Source: Clostridia bacterium (GTDB taxonomy: Bacteria; Bacillota; Clostridia; Peptostreptococcales; Acidaminobacteraceae). Taken from it: a stretch of 38,262 nt of DNA. Below are positions 19,300-28,241 of this stretch, one piece after another. Each line of letters opens with the position of its first letter. The stretch's first letter is position 1. The stretch spans positions 1 through 38,262 of the forward strand of contig JAFGTX010000380.1 in NCBI GenBank assembly GCA_016938815.1. Reading direction: 5' to 3'. The notes below the pieces were generated by a model. The model saw nothing but the letters and a program-made list of their open reading frames with translations, was not told the DNA's origin and ran no database searches. The translations under genes and the position numbers were made by a program.

Positions 19300-21376
19300 T
19301 TGCTTCCTCCATTCTTTGCATTTGCATCTTTATTTCCTCTTGAATAACGACTTCAAGGGTTCTGTACACTTTTTCCATATCTTGATTTATAATGGCATTC
19401 AGCCAGAATGAATCTTCCGTCAGTTGTTGAGTCAAGGTCCCCATTAATTTTCTTCTGACCTCGTCCTCTTCATAAGGAATAATCATCACGATGGCAAAAA
19501 TAGAATTTTCTGTGGTCTCTTGTGGATAGACAAAGCCAAAATGCGCTTCGCTGACCACTTTGCTTCGACAGTGGAGCAAAATGCCCTCTGTCCCATAAAT
19601 CTTGGTTTCTCCCAGGGCTTCACGACTTTCCAGTTCAATGGCAAGTACTTCTTCTGAGTGGGTCTTAATGGATCGAACCGCCTGCCGGATGACTTCTTTT
19701 TTGTGGAATCCGGCCGCCTGCGCCGTGAAGAAATTATTCAGCAATTCCTTGCTGGCCGCGACGATTTCCGAAGTCTGATTCAACCAATTCATGAAGTCGA
19801 GCTTGGAGTACTCAGCACCCAGTTCTTCACTCGGAGACAAGGTGGCTATCAGCGTTTCCAGCTTGACGATATCCTCTTCGAGCAGCAGTGGACTCACGAC
19901 CACCGTCGGTATTGAAACTTCCGGCAAACTGATGGTTGAAATGATAAAATCCACCGGCGTCTTCTCCAGTACCTCGGCAATATCCCGAGTCGCCTGAACC
20001 GATACAATCTTAATGTTACGGTAGAGCTTCTTGACACGAGATTCCAATAATTTAGAGGAACCAATGCCCGTACTGCAAGCAATGATTACACGCCAAGTAT
20101 GGTCTATTTTTTTAACACTGGACTCGATTGCAGCCCCAAAGTGCATGGTCAGATAGCCAATCTCATCTTCTGGAATGGTATTGCCAAGACGCACCTCAAT
20201 ATTTTTGACAGCCCGGTTGGTCCAATCATAGTATTTGGCATATTGGAGCTTGACCTGTTCCAGTAGTGGATTCCTGATCCGCATGCCCATCTTGATTCGG
20301 GTGATGGCCGGCCCCATGTGATTGACAAGACCCGTCATGAGTCGAGGGTTGCCGCTAAGTATATAGCCAGATTCCTGCTCCATCGATAGAATAAGCAATT
20401 CCGCCAGATGAATCACTTCATAGTCGTTAATTCGGATGGCGCTTTCTCCAGTCACCGTTGATCTGAGTTTCGCGCCCTGCAAGTGCATGGTGACATAGCC
20501 GATTTCATCTTTAGGAATGATCACCTGCAGCGTTTTAGAGACCGCATCTACCACCTTTTCCGACATGTCATATTCCGGTGATTCACTCAGCTCTTCAAGT
20601 AGTACCGGATCAAAAATGATTTTTTCGCCAGCATTGATCCGCTGAACGACTAGGGAAAGATGGACGATTAAAGCCACATAAGCGCTATCTGCCAACTGAT
20701 ACTTTTTCATCATACCGGAAAGCTCCAGCGCTTTCTCTATCCCCGCGATGGTCTGATCACCGATGACGTTAAGCAGACGTTTCTTGATGTCCATACGCAG
20801 ATGGCTTCTATTGACATCCGCATACTGGGTTCTTAAAAATTCAAGCAGTTCGCTACGACTAAAATTGTCGTAGACCAATTCTAAAATCGTCTTCCGAATA
20901 TCCCGCTCGCTGCCTTCGACCTTGATCCCATAACCAGGTTTTCTGATTAAGGTAAGGCCGCGTCCTTGAAGCCAAGATGCAACCAAATCCAAGTCGTTAC
21001 TGATGGTCGCTTCCGACGTTTGTAGCAAGGAAGCGAAGAAAAATAGTTTCTTAGGCTCATTGGCATTTAAAAGTTCTATCGTTAAAAATCTTTGTCGTTC
21101 CTCAGGTGTGTAGTTTAGGGCAATACTTGCTGTATTAAGCTGTTTGAGCAATTCGTTGGCAGGGTCTATGATCGTCAGAAGCACGCCTTTACCCGGAATA
21201 CGTTCCAACTTGGCGCCATATTTATTGGCGATTTTTTCAACCCGATCCATTTCCCTAAGCACCGTACGTTTACTGATGCCCAGTTGCTCTGCAATAAAAT
21301 TACCAGATACATAGTCATTTTGTGCAAGGAGCACCTCTAAAATCTGTTTCGTCCTGCTTGTTATCTTTTCACCCAC
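19292..21376 (-). CDS. mtlR: MtlR-type PTS-regulated transcriptional activator
   Basis: 694 residues from a GTG start at 21376, chosen because GGAGG lies 7 bases upstream and the protein then begins at the DNA-binding domain; this also matches the size of Bacillus MtlR. Order of domains: helix-turn-helix (QLGISKRTVLREMDRV), two PRD domains with conserved histidines, a IIB-like domain with C434 (IIACSTGIGSSKLLES), and a IIA-like domain with a candidate histidine (GILLHCRSK). Proteins of this class are activated by PEP/HPr-dependent phosphorylation of PRD2 and inhibited through the IIA/IIB domains when substrate is absent. The gene lies between the two mtlA-type genes. It probably controls both, and itself, through the repeats upstream. 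Confidence 0.92.
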   Translation of the reverse strand: MGEKITSRTKQILEVLLAQNDYVSGNFIAEQLGISKRTVLREMDRVEKIANKYGAKLERIPGKGVLLTIIDPANELLKQLNTASIALNYTPEERQRFLTIELLNANEPKKLFFFASLLQTSEATISNDLDLVASWLQGRGLTLIRKPGYGIKVEGSERDIRKTILELVYDNFSRSELLEFLRTQYADVNRSHLRMDIKKRLLNVIGDQTIAGIEKALELSGMMKKYQLADSAYVALIVHLSLVVQRINAGEKIIFDPVLLEELSESPEYDMSEKVVDAVSKTLQVIIPKDEIGYVTMHLQGAKLRSTVTGESAIRINDYEVIHLAELLILSMEQESGYILSGNPRLMTGLVNHMGPAITRIKMGMRIRNPLLEQVKLQYAKYYDWTNRAVKNIEVRLGNTIPEDEIGYLTMHFGAAIESSVKKIDHTWRVIIACSTGIGSSKLLESRVKKLYRNIKIVSVQATRDIAEVLEKTPVDFIISTISLPEVSIPTVVVSPLLLEEDIVKLETLIATLSPSEELGAEYSKLDFMNWLNQTSEIVAASKELLNNFFTAQAAGFHKKEVIRQAVRSIKTHSEEVLAIELESREALGETKIYGTEGILLHCRSKVVSEAHFGFVYPQETTENSIFAIVMIIPYEEDEVRRKLMGTLTQQLTEDSFWLNAIINQDMEKVYRTLEVVIQEEIKMQMQRMEEANE

Positions 21377-21416
21377 ACCAACACCTCCAAACGACAAACA
21401 TAAATATCTTACCCTT

Positions 21417-21537
21417 ATTATATCCAGAATTGTGTGATAAATGCTGATAAGACACATAAATTTGACGTCACGCATTGGTGACAAATTTGAATATCTCTCC
21501 TTAGTAAATTGACGCCAATCCTTGAAGAATTGACGCC
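21417..21537 (-). promoter_or_regulatory. mtlR-mtlA operon promoter and probable activator sites
   Basis: On the minus strand a perfect TATAAT lies at 21422-21417 with no recognisable -35, as expected for an activator-dependent promoter. Upstream of it, at 21458-21488, lies an imperfect palindrome: AAATTTG and CAAATTT arms with GTCA/TGAC inside and three extra bases in one arm. Further up, AATTGACGCC occurs twice, at 21507-21516 and 21528-21537, exactly 21 bases (two helical turns) apart. TTGACG also recurs in the palindrome. The positions, about -48 to -127, suit an activator such as MtlR; binding is inferred. Confidence 0.5.
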
Positions 21538-21557
21538 CACCACATCACTTAACTATT

Positions 21558-22952
21558 TTATTGTTTTAATCTTTTTGCCAACTCCGTATAAATTGGATTG
21601 TTGACAAAATCTTTGATACCGATATGTTCTGCATTTGGTGCCTTTGTTTTTGCTCTTGCAATCAAACTCTCATGACTGATGATGATGTCCGCATTTTCAG
21701 GCACTTCATCGACGGCGCTATGACGCACTTCGATGTCGAGACCCGCTTGCTTAAGTTTACTTCGTAGTGACGATGCGCCCATAGCACTTGAACCCATACC
21801 AGCGTCACATGCGAAGACGATTAAAGACACTTTACCTTTTTTAAGACCTTTTAAGTCCTTCATTTTCGATTTTGCTTCTTCCAAGTCGTAATCAGCCACT
21901 TCCTCTTTGCTACCTTTAACAAAGATGGATGCCACTGCAAAAGATACCGCTGTCGCCACCAAAACCCCAGAAATCACAGCAAAGAAGCCGCCTTTCGGTG
22001 TCATCGCTAATAATGCGAAGATAGAACCTGGCGATGGTGTCGCTACTAGGCCTGCACCTAGAATACTGAAAGTCAAAACGCCACTTGCACCACCTGCGAT
22101 AACAGCAAGTAAAAGAATCGGTTTCATCAATACGTATGGGAAGTAAATCTCGTGGATACCACCCAAGAAGTGGATGATGATGGCACCTGGCGCTGACTGC
22201 TTAACCATACCTTTACCAAACATCCAGTAAGCTAGTAAAATACCTAAGCCCGGTCCGGGATTGGTTTCCAATAAGAAGAAAATAGATTTTCCAAGTTGTG
22301 TGGATTCTTGTAAGCCCAGAGGTCCTAAAACACCATGATTGATGGCATTATTAAGGAACAAAATCTTTGCTGGCTCAATGAAGATTGAAGCCAGTGGCAA
22401 TAAGCCCTTTGCAACGATGGCATGTACGCCTGCTTCAAGCACACCGTTTAAACCAAGTACCAGTGGACCGATACCTAAGTAAGCAACGAGTGCTAAAATG
22501 GTACCGATGATCCCTGCTGAGAAGTTATTAACTAGCATCTCGAATCCGCTTGGTATTTTATCGTGTACCATGTCATCGAATTTTTTAATGGTCCAGCCAC
22601 CGACTGGTCCCATAATCATTGCCCCTAAAAACATGGGTATGCTTGCTCCAACGATAACACCCATGGTTGCAATAGCCCCTAACACACCACCACGAGGTCC
22701 TGCCACCATCTTACCACCGGTATAACCGATCAGTAATGGTAACATGTAAGTGATCATCGGTCCTACCAAAGATGATAGTTGCTCGTTCGGCACCCATCCT
22801 GTTGGAATGAACAGTGCCGTGATCAGTCCCCATGCAATAAAGGCGCCGATATTCGGCATAACCATACCCGATAAAAATCGTCCAAATTTCTGAACACGAT
22901 CTTTAGAAGACAAACCACTCTTAGCATTGACAGACATTGTTGTTTGACTCAA
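21558..22952 (-). CDS. second mannitol-family PTS permease, IICB without IIA
   Basis: 464 residues, IIC-IIB only, as in Bacillus MtlA. It is strongly similar to the IIC-IIB part of the 17416-19299 protein (shared [28 protein letters not shown]). Its phosphocysteine is C382 ([16 protein letters not shown]). The start codon is TTG at 22952, because AAGGAGGGGG lies 8 bases before it; the in-frame ATG five codons later would be too far from that site. It lacks its own IIA domain and there is no separate mtlF gene beside it, so it must borrow phosphate from the IIA of the downstream MtlA or from an unlinked IIA. It looks like a duplication followed by loss or gain of the IIA domain, perhaps with a different hexitol preference. 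Confidence 0.9.
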   Translation of the reverse strand: MSQTTMSVNAKSGLSSKDRVQKFGRFLSGMVMPNIGAFIAWGLITALFIPTGWVPNEQLSSLVGPMITYMLPLLIGYTGGKMVAGPRGGVLGAIATMGVIVGASIPMFLGAMIMGPVGGWTIKKFDDMVHDKIPSGFEMLVNNFSAGIIGTILALVAYLGIGPLVLGLNGVLEAGVHAIVAKGLLPLASIFIEPAKILFLNNAINHGVLGPLGLQESTQLGKSIFFLLETNPGPGLGILLAYWMFGKGMVKQSAPGAIIIHFLGGIHEIYFPYVLMKPILLLAVIAGGASGVLTFSILGAGLVATPSPGSIFALLAMTPKGGFFAVISGVLVATAVSFAVASIFVKGSKEEVADYDLEEAKSKMKDLKGLKKGKVSLIVFACDAGMGSSAMGASSLRSKLKQAGLDIEVRHSAVDEVPENADIIISHESLIARAKTKAPNAEHIGIKDFVNNPIYTELAKRLKQ

Positions 22953-23070
22953 AATTTCCCCCTCCTTAAATACGAATTACTTTAGAATAATTACTGGGTA
23001 CAGTATGGTCTCTTTTTCGTACAAGGGGTAGTTCCATTTACTCACCTTCTGTCCTTGGACAATGGTGACA
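22953..23070 (-). promoter_or_regulatory. intergenic region upstream of the IICB permease gene
   Basis: The control region of the IICB gene should lie here. TGGTGACAAA at 23063-23072 (plus-strand reading) is identical to a 10-mer inside the palindrome upstream of mtlR (21476-21485), and each lies about 100-120 bases from its gene start. An inverted repeat TGTCC-TT-GGACA lies at 23051-23062. No strong sigma-A promoter was found, again compatible with activator dependence. Confidence 0.35.
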
Positions 23071-23099
23071 AAATTAAAAAAACCCCTTAAAAAGGGGTT
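23071..23099 (-). terminator. rho-independent terminator after kamE
   Basis: On the minus strand AACCCC and GGGGTT form a stem around TTTTTAA and are followed by TTTTTAATTTTG. It lies about 80 bases after the kamE stop and ends the lysine operon. A second GC-rich hairpin (GGGGA/TCCCC around TGCGCG) lies at about 23117-23132, between kamE and this terminator. Confidence 0.85.
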
Positions 23100-23176
23100 A
23101 TTTTCGGGTGGAAGGGGATGCGCGTCCCCATCCATGGGTGAGTTATATATCCAAAATTTTAAGAAAACACACGTTA

Positions 23177-23929
23177 TTACGCGCGACCTTTGTCTACGAT
23201 TTCGTTAACGACAAATGATGCCACGTGTTCCGCATAAGTTTCTGCACCGAAACCTGCATCGAAGCCAAGCTCTTTTGCAAGTTCATGGCTGATTCTAGGA
23301 CCACCACAGATCACGATCATCTTATCTCTCAAGCCTTCTGCTTCAAGTAACTCAATCAGGTTTGTCAAGTTCTTAATGTGTACGTCTTTTTGAGTAACAA
23401 CTTGAGATACCACGATTGCGTCTGCATTGAGTTCAACCGCTTTCGCAATAAACTCTTCGTTTGGTACCTGTGAACCAAGGTTGATCGCTTCGATACCTTT
23501 GTAACGCTCTAAGCCATAGTGGCCTGCGAAACCTTTCATGTTCATAATCGCATCGATACCTACTGTATGAGCGTCGGTACCTGTACAAGCACCTACGATG
23601 ACGATGTCACGCTTGATATTTTCTTTGATGAAATCCTCTACACCGTATTTGTCCATGATATCCACGTCTACTTTTGGTACGTGAATGGATGTGTAGTCTA
23701 CAGTATGTTGGCACTTGCCGTATAAGGTAAACATCGTATAGCCCACACCAAGGTCTTCTGCGTGTACCACTTGCGGCTCTTCAATACCCATTTTTAAGAG
23801 TAATTGTCTTGCCGCTTCTTTACCTTCATCACCATGAGGTACTGGCAATGTAAAACTGAATTGCACCATACCGTCGTTCAAGGTATCACCGTAAGGTTTA
23901 ACTTTTGTAAGATCTAATGTATTAGACAT
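23177..23929 (-). CDS. kamE: lysine 5,6-aminomutase beta subunit, B12-binding
   Basis: 250 residues. With KamD it forms the adenosylcobalamin- and PLP-dependent enzyme that converts L-beta-lysine to 3,5-diaminohexanoate (and D-lysine to 2,5-diaminohexanoate). The cobalamin motif DxHxxG is present as GTDAHTVGID, where His replaces dimethylbenzimidazole as cobalt ligand. Further Rossmann-like B12-domain features follow (YKGIEAINLGSQV, ADAIVVSQVVTQKD, VICGGPRIS). The start overlaps the kamD stop by one base (TAATG), so the two subunits are translationally coupled. It is the last gene of the operon. Confidence 0.97.
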   Translation of the reverse strand: MSNTLDLTKVKPYGDTLNDGMVQFSFTLPVPHGDEGKEAARQLLLKMGIEEPQVVHAEDLGVGYTMFTLYGKCQHTVDYTSIHVPKVDVDIMDKYGVEDFIKENIKRDIVIVGACTGTDAHTVGIDAIMNMKGFAGHYGLERYKGIEAINLGSQVPNEEFIAKAVELNADAIVVSQVVTQKDVHIKNLTNLIELLEAEGLRDKMIVICGGPRISHELAKELGFDAGFGAETYAEHVASFVVNEIVDKGRA

Positions 23930-25485
23930 TATTTCGCACCTCCCAACATTAGAGGAATGAATGGGTTGAAGTAAGTATCCGCTTTCAATGTTACGCCGTT
24001 AAGACCTTTACCTCCGTCCATCGCTCTTTTAACACCAGCAAATTTACCTTGCTCAATTGTTGCAATTAAACCTTCGCTGTCGATTTGAACCAACATGTCT
24101 GCTGCTTCTTTCAATACTTTTTGAGCACGTTTTTGAATCATACCATCTTGTTTGAATTCAATTTCGTTTCCAAAGTTTCTCATATTATTGAAAATGTATT
24201 TTGCATTTTCGATAGATAAAGCTCTATCTTGTAACAATGGCGTATGAATCGCTTCAGTAAGCATACCAAGTAACTGTAAACTTTGTCCTGTTGTGATTGC
24301 CACCATATTGAATAGGGCATCTTGAATATGTCCTTTAAAGATATTACCAGTCTTATATTTTGTTGGCGGCATGTACTTAAGTGGTGCGTTAGGGAAAATC
24401 TCTTTCGCCATTTGCGCTTGTGCAAGCTCCATTAAGAAACCGTCTTCGATGTTTGGGTTCATCTCAAAGGCATGACCGAGGCCCATTTGCTCTTCAGGTA
24501 AACCTGCAAGTACGGCAAATTGCTCGTTGATGAATTGAGATGCAAGTACAGTATGAGCTTCTTCAACCGCATCTGCAGTTGTCAAATAGTTATCCTCACC
24601 AGTGTTGATGATGATGCCTGCAAAACCGTTGATAATTCTTGAGAAGAATTGGTCAACCAAAGTTCTTTGCATGTTGATGTCTCTGAATAGGATACCGTAA
24701 AGGGCATCATTAAGCATAACGTCAAGTCTCTCAACTGCACCCATAGCCGCGATTTCAGGCATACATAGACCTGAACAGTAGTTACAAAGTCTGATGTATT
24801 TACCGATTTCTTCACCCACTTCATCAAGGGCTTTTCTCATCAATTTGAAGTTCGCTTGTGTCGCGTAAGTACCACCAAAACCTTCTGTTGTTGGGCCATA
24901 TGGTACATAGTCAAGAAGCGACTGACCTGTTGTTCTGATAACAGCGATGATGTCGGCACCTTGTCTAGCTGCTGCTTGTGCTTGAAGAATGTCTTCATAG
25001 ATATTGCCTGTTGCAACGATAACGTATAGATACGGACGCGGACCTTCGCCTAATCTTTCAAGGTAAGCGTCTCTCTCTTCTCTATTGGCTTTAATTTTAG
25101 CCACCGTTGCTGTAGCTACCTTGTTGACAGCTGCTTGTACATCTGCCATCGGCGCTTTTGCCACTTTAGATAAGTCCATTTGTCCTGCAGCAATCGCTTC
25201 TGCAATTTCTTGTGGCGATTTACCCGTTTCGATCATCGCATTGCCGATCCAGTAAGAAGCGCCCTCTGCAAGGCCACCAATTTCTTTAATGTGATCTACG
25301 ATAACGTTTGGTAGTGGTCTTTCGATATCGTCCACGCCATCCACGCCAAGTAATCTTGCTACCGTTCTTTCAACGGCAACTGTTGTATGCTTATCAATAA
25401 ACTGTTGAATATCCAACGCGATATTCTTTGCTGAATTTCTCGCTTGTTCTACAACCGAAAAATCCAAGTTCAACTTACTATTCAT
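23929..25485 (-). CDS. kamD: lysine 5,6-aminomutase alpha subunit
   Basis: 518 residues, the usual size for KamD. It carries the TIM-barrel catalytic domain that holds the substrate-PLP and the adenosyl group. Recognisable family segments are LNLDFSVVEQARNSAKNIA near the N-terminus, YLYVIVATGNIYEDILQAQA, ADIIAVIRTTGQSLLDYVP and RLCNYCSGLCMPEIAAMGA. AGGAGG lies before the ATG and overlaps the end of kamC, 6 bases upstream. With KamE it carries out the second step of lysine fermentation. Confidence 0.97.
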   Translation of the reverse strand: MNSKLNLDFSVVEQARNSAKNIALDIQQFIDKHTTVAVERTVARLLGVDGVDDIERPLPNVIVDHIKEIGGLAEGASYWIGNAMIETGKSPQEIAEAIAAGQMDLSKVAKAPMADVQAAVNKVATATVAKIKANREERDAYLERLGEGPRPYLYVIVATGNIYEDILQAQAAARQGADIIAVIRTTGQSLLDYVPYGPTTEGFGGTYATQANFKLMRKALDEVGEEIGKYIRLCNYCSGLCMPEIAAMGAVERLDVMLNDALYGILFRDINMQRTLVDQFFSRIINGFAGIIINTGEDNYLTTADAVEEAHTVLASQFINEQFAVLAGLPEEQMGLGHAFEMNPNIEDGFLMELAQAQMAKEIFPNAPLKYMPPTKYKTGNIFKGHIQDALFNMVAITTGQSLQLLGMLTEAIHTPLLQDRALSIENAKYIFNNMRNFGNEIEFKQDGMIQKRAQKVLKEAADMLVQIDSEGLIATIEQGKFAGVKRAMDGGKGLNGVTLKADTYFNPFIPLMLGGAK

Positions 25486-25491
25486 TAGTAA

Positions 25492-27141
25492 TTACCTCCT
25501 GCCTTCTTTAAAGGATGAAAGAATGTTTTTAGCATCTTCCAAAATCTCATGATCTAAACCCATCAACCGAGAAATGTTGATAGCATCTTTTGGTACCTCT
25601 TCATTACTGTGGATAATTTTCAACCGATAATCCATGTATTCATGAATCCTGTTCATTCCTAAATCTTCATCACTTTTTAGCTCGAGGAGCAATGCATCAA
25701 AATCCACATCGCTGAGTCCGCGAACCTGGAAGTGACAAACATCCTCATCATCTGCTAACCCGTCAAAATGCGTTGTAATAACCGTCATTGAGTTTTTTGC
25801 TTTTAAATAGTTGATGATCGCCTTTGAAATGGCATATCCTTCCTTTGGATTGGTGCCGCTAGCAAGTTCATCCACCAAAATGAGCCCTCTCAGGTCCGCC
25901 ATCGAAATCACATCTTTCATGTGCTCGATTTCGGCACCAAAAGTACTAAGCCCCTTATCGGTCGACTGGTCATCACCTACTGAAATATAAATGAAATTTC
26001 TAGGTGAGAAGGCCATACTTGTAGCTGGTACATATAATCCCATTTGCGCCATAGCAGTCAGCATGCCGACCATGCGCAAAGTCACTGTTTTTCCACCCAT
26101 ATTCGCACCTGTAACGCAGCTTACACCTTTTTTCAGTGCTATGGATACCGGCGTGTAGGGTTTCTTTTCGGCTCGGTGATTGAAGGCTATCTTCAAATGA
26201 CGCCCATCCTCTATTTCCAAGACATCTTCCTGGAGCAAAGTCGGTTTTACACCTTCTATGCCCTTGGCATAGTAGCCCCTCGCTAAGAGTAAATCCAGTG
26301 CGCCAATACGGATGCAATTATCTTTCAAAGCCTCTAAGTCGTCCATCAGCTTTTGTGATAAATTCTTACGCACCACATATTCTTCTGCTTCTTCTTCTCT
26401 CTTCAGCTCGGTAATCTGTTCCTCTAAACGATCCATTTCTTCTGTGCCACGAATGACGTAGGTAACCGTCATATAAGTTTCAGCGGAGTAGTGTAGCAAA
26501 GATGAATCATTTAGCTGTTTCAAAAGATCTTTTTCTTCTTTTTTAACGATTATTTCACCATTAAGGCGCACCTTGACGCCGTGGGTCTCTTCGACAAGCA
26601 CTTTTTGATCTTTTTTGATTTTCGTAATAAGATGCTCTACTGCTTTCATATCTTTACGAATCTCAGAAAGGCGTTTTGAATAACCATCGTAAATATAAAA
26701 AGTATTTACGCCTAATGCTTCTGGGTCCAGAAGTGATTCGATTTCAGGCATGGGTCTGATCGTCGCATGTTCAGGTAATTTCGGCAATACCTTTTCTTCC
26801 AGTAATGCCACCATGCGGCGCATCATGATAACGAGACTCTTTATTTCAAAGAGCTCCGTCGTGCTGAGTACTTCACCTGCCGCTAATCGATTAAAGGTGC
26901 CCGTCAGATCGGTTACATGCTTAAAGTAGTTTCTGAGTTCCGTTAATGTATAACGTTGTTTTTCTATAAGTCCCAAAATCACTTCAGTTTCATCAAAACA
27001 GCTTTGAATCACATCCATTTGATTAGGACCTAAGGGTCTCAATTTCTTTTTCATCTGAACACCATAAGGTGTAAAGACGTTAACACGTTCTTTTATATAG
27101 TCTATGTCCAAATTGTCGTATGTTTCTTTCGATAGCATCAT
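25492..27141 (-). CDS. kamC: MutS-like ATPase, lysine 5,6-aminomutase reactivase subunit
   Basis: 549 residues. The C-terminal half is a MutS-type ABC ATPase: Walker A TGANMGGKTVT near residue 347, the STFGAEIEHMKD segment, and Walker B LILVDELASGTNP near 417. The N-terminal half is helical and coiled-coil-rich; no mismatch-recognition domain is visible. In lysine-fermenting bacteria this MutS relative accompanies KamB and is assigned to removing damaged cobalamin from lysine 5,6-aminomutase, not to DNA repair. It overlaps kamB by one base (TAATG) and precedes kamD by 6 bases, in keeping with that role. The ATPase assignment is certain; the reactivase role rests on family knowledge and context. 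Confidence 0.92.
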   Translation of the reverse strand: MMLSKETYDNLDIDYIKERVNVFTPYGVQMKKKLRPLGPNQMDVIQSCFDETEVILGLIEKQRYTLTELRNYFKHVTDLTGTFNRLAAGEVLSTTELFEIKSLVIMMRRMVALLEEKVLPKLPEHATIRPMPEIESLLDPEALGVNTFYIYDGYSKRLSEIRKDMKAVEHLITKIKKDQKVLVEETHGVKVRLNGEIIVKKEEKDLLKQLNDSSLLHYSAETYMTVTYVIRGTEEMDRLEEQITELKREEEAEEYVVRKNLSQKLMDDLEALKDNCIRIGALDLLLARGYYAKGIEGVKPTLLQEDVLEIEDGRHLKIAFNHRAEKKPYTPVSIALKKGVSCVTGANMGGKTVTLRMVGMLTAMAQMGLYVPATSMAFSPRNFIYISVGDDQSTDKGLSTFGAEIEHMKDVISMADLRGLILVDELASGTNPKEGYAISKAIINYLKAKNSMTVITTHFDGLADDEDVCHFQVRGLSDVDFDALLLELKSDEDLGMNRIHEYMDYRLKIIHSNEEVPKDAINISRLMGLDHEILEDAKNILSSFKEGRR

Positions 27142-28178
27142 TAGAACTCACACCCCTCCATTACATCTATAACGGGTACGTTATTTAAATAGGTGCCCAT
27201 ACGCTCTTTGAAAAGAGTCGGGTCAAAATAATACCCTTGCGGTGCGTAAGGATTAATCGTCACAGCCAATATGTTGATTGACTCCATCACTTTGAGATTA
27301 AGTCCCAATTTATTAAGCAACAACCAATCTCGATGATCAATGAACACCTTGGTCGCATCTTGAATGACGAAGTTAACGTTGCGATAATGCTTTGTCATCG
27401 ACGTTATATCCATTGCGGTCTTGGTCACAAAGGATCCCGGAATGATCACTGTATGTGTTGACGCTTCAATGGCCTCACCGATGGTTTTTCCCGCGTTTAA
27501 CGAGGTTTTTATAGAAAGGGTTTTTGGCGTAAACGCTTCATCGATGAGAGTTACCTTCTTTTCTTCAAAGGCAGTCTTTGCGATTGCCTTAATTCTGTCA
27601 TCCCGCTCCTCTTCGATATGAAACAGATTCACTCGATGAACGGTTTGCTCTACGACTTTGTTCATGTCTCTGCTGAGAACCGCACCAGTCGCAAGTATTG
27701 TTGCTTGTGTAATTGTCGGCGAGGCCGATGATACTCGATCTAACGCGCCATCTACAATGGAAAGCTCAGCGCCATATTCTAACATCTTTTCGGCAACTAC
27801 CCTAATTTCGCTGTTGGAACAAGGTCCGGCAATTTGGACATAGCCTGGACTGATGGCTTTTGCAATAATGATACGGCCTATGGGTGTTCTAAAGTCGGTA
27901 ATTTCAAGGATCTCCAATTTTGCTTCTGAGCAGTTAAACAAACTCTCTGCAGTCGCAATATAGGTCCCTTCCATAACGTAAATCAGCGGTTTTTCCGTAC
28001 AAGTTACGATGTCTTGCTTCTCACCGTCTCTGCCTATTGAGGTGAGACCGATCACCATATCTTTTCCCGCCGCTTCACACAGAAGTTCATTCAGCGCTAC
28101 CGTCTTGCCTGCATTTTTTGACATTCCTATTACAGAAATGATATTGTACTTCCCCTGAACTAAGTCAATAATTTGCAT
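27141..28178 (-). CDS. kamB: KamB, lysine 5,6-aminomutase reactivase partner with P-loop
   Basis: 345 residues with an N-terminal nucleotide-binding loop (GMSKNAGKTVALNE, from residue 18). The middle is alpha/beta (ILEITDFRTPIGRIIIAKA, IVDGALDRVSSASP). It matches the protein always encoded beside the MutS-like KamC in lysine fermentation clusters and is taken to work with it in B12-enzyme reactivation. GGAGGG lies just before the ATG, and a 12-bp hairpin separates it from kamA. It overlaps kamC by one base. Its biochemical action is less well known than that of the mutase subunits. Confidence 0.88.
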   Translation of the reverse strand: MQIIDLVQGKYNIISVIGMSKNAGKTVALNELLCEAAGKDMVIGLTSIGRDGEKQDIVTCTEKPLIYVMEGTYIATAESLFNCSEAKLEILEITDFRTPIGRIIIAKAISPGYVQIAGPCSNSEIRVVAEKMLEYGAELSIVDGALDRVSSASPTITQATILATGAVLSRDMNKVVEQTVHRVNLFHIEEERDDRIKAIAKTAFEEKKVTLIDEAFTPKTLSIKTSLNAGKTIGEAIEASTHTVIIPGSFVTKTAMDITSMTKHYRNVNFVIQDATKVFIDHRDWLLLNKLGLNLKVMESINILAVTINPYAPQGYYFDPTLFKERMGTYLNNVPVIDVMEGCEF

Positions 28179-28196
28179 AGGCCCTCCATTTGATAA

Positions 28197-28231
28197 GATG
28201 AGTACAGTACATCATCTGCACTGTACTCATC
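28197..28231 (-). repeat. perfect 12-bp inverted repeat between kamA and kamB
   Basis: GATGAGTACAGT and ACTGTACTCATC are perfect complements around an 11-base loop. The repeat fills most of the 63 bases between the kamA stop and the kamB ribosome binding site. There is no T-run after it on either strand, so it is not a standard terminator. An mRNA-stabilising or processing hairpin protecting the kamA 3' end is the likeliest role. Confidence 0.75.
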
Positions 28232-28241
28232 TTTAATGTCA

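Noticed and set aside
22953-23070. CcpA cre site in front of the PTS genes
   Set aside because: No sequence close to TGWAANCGNTNWCA was found here or in the mtlR upstream region, although HPr carries the regulatory serine.
25492-27141. DNA mismatch repair MutS
   Set aside because: Only the MutS-type ATPase half is shared. There is no mismatch-binding domain, the length is short, and the gene is translationally linked to kamB and kamD, so the aminomutase reactivase role fits better.
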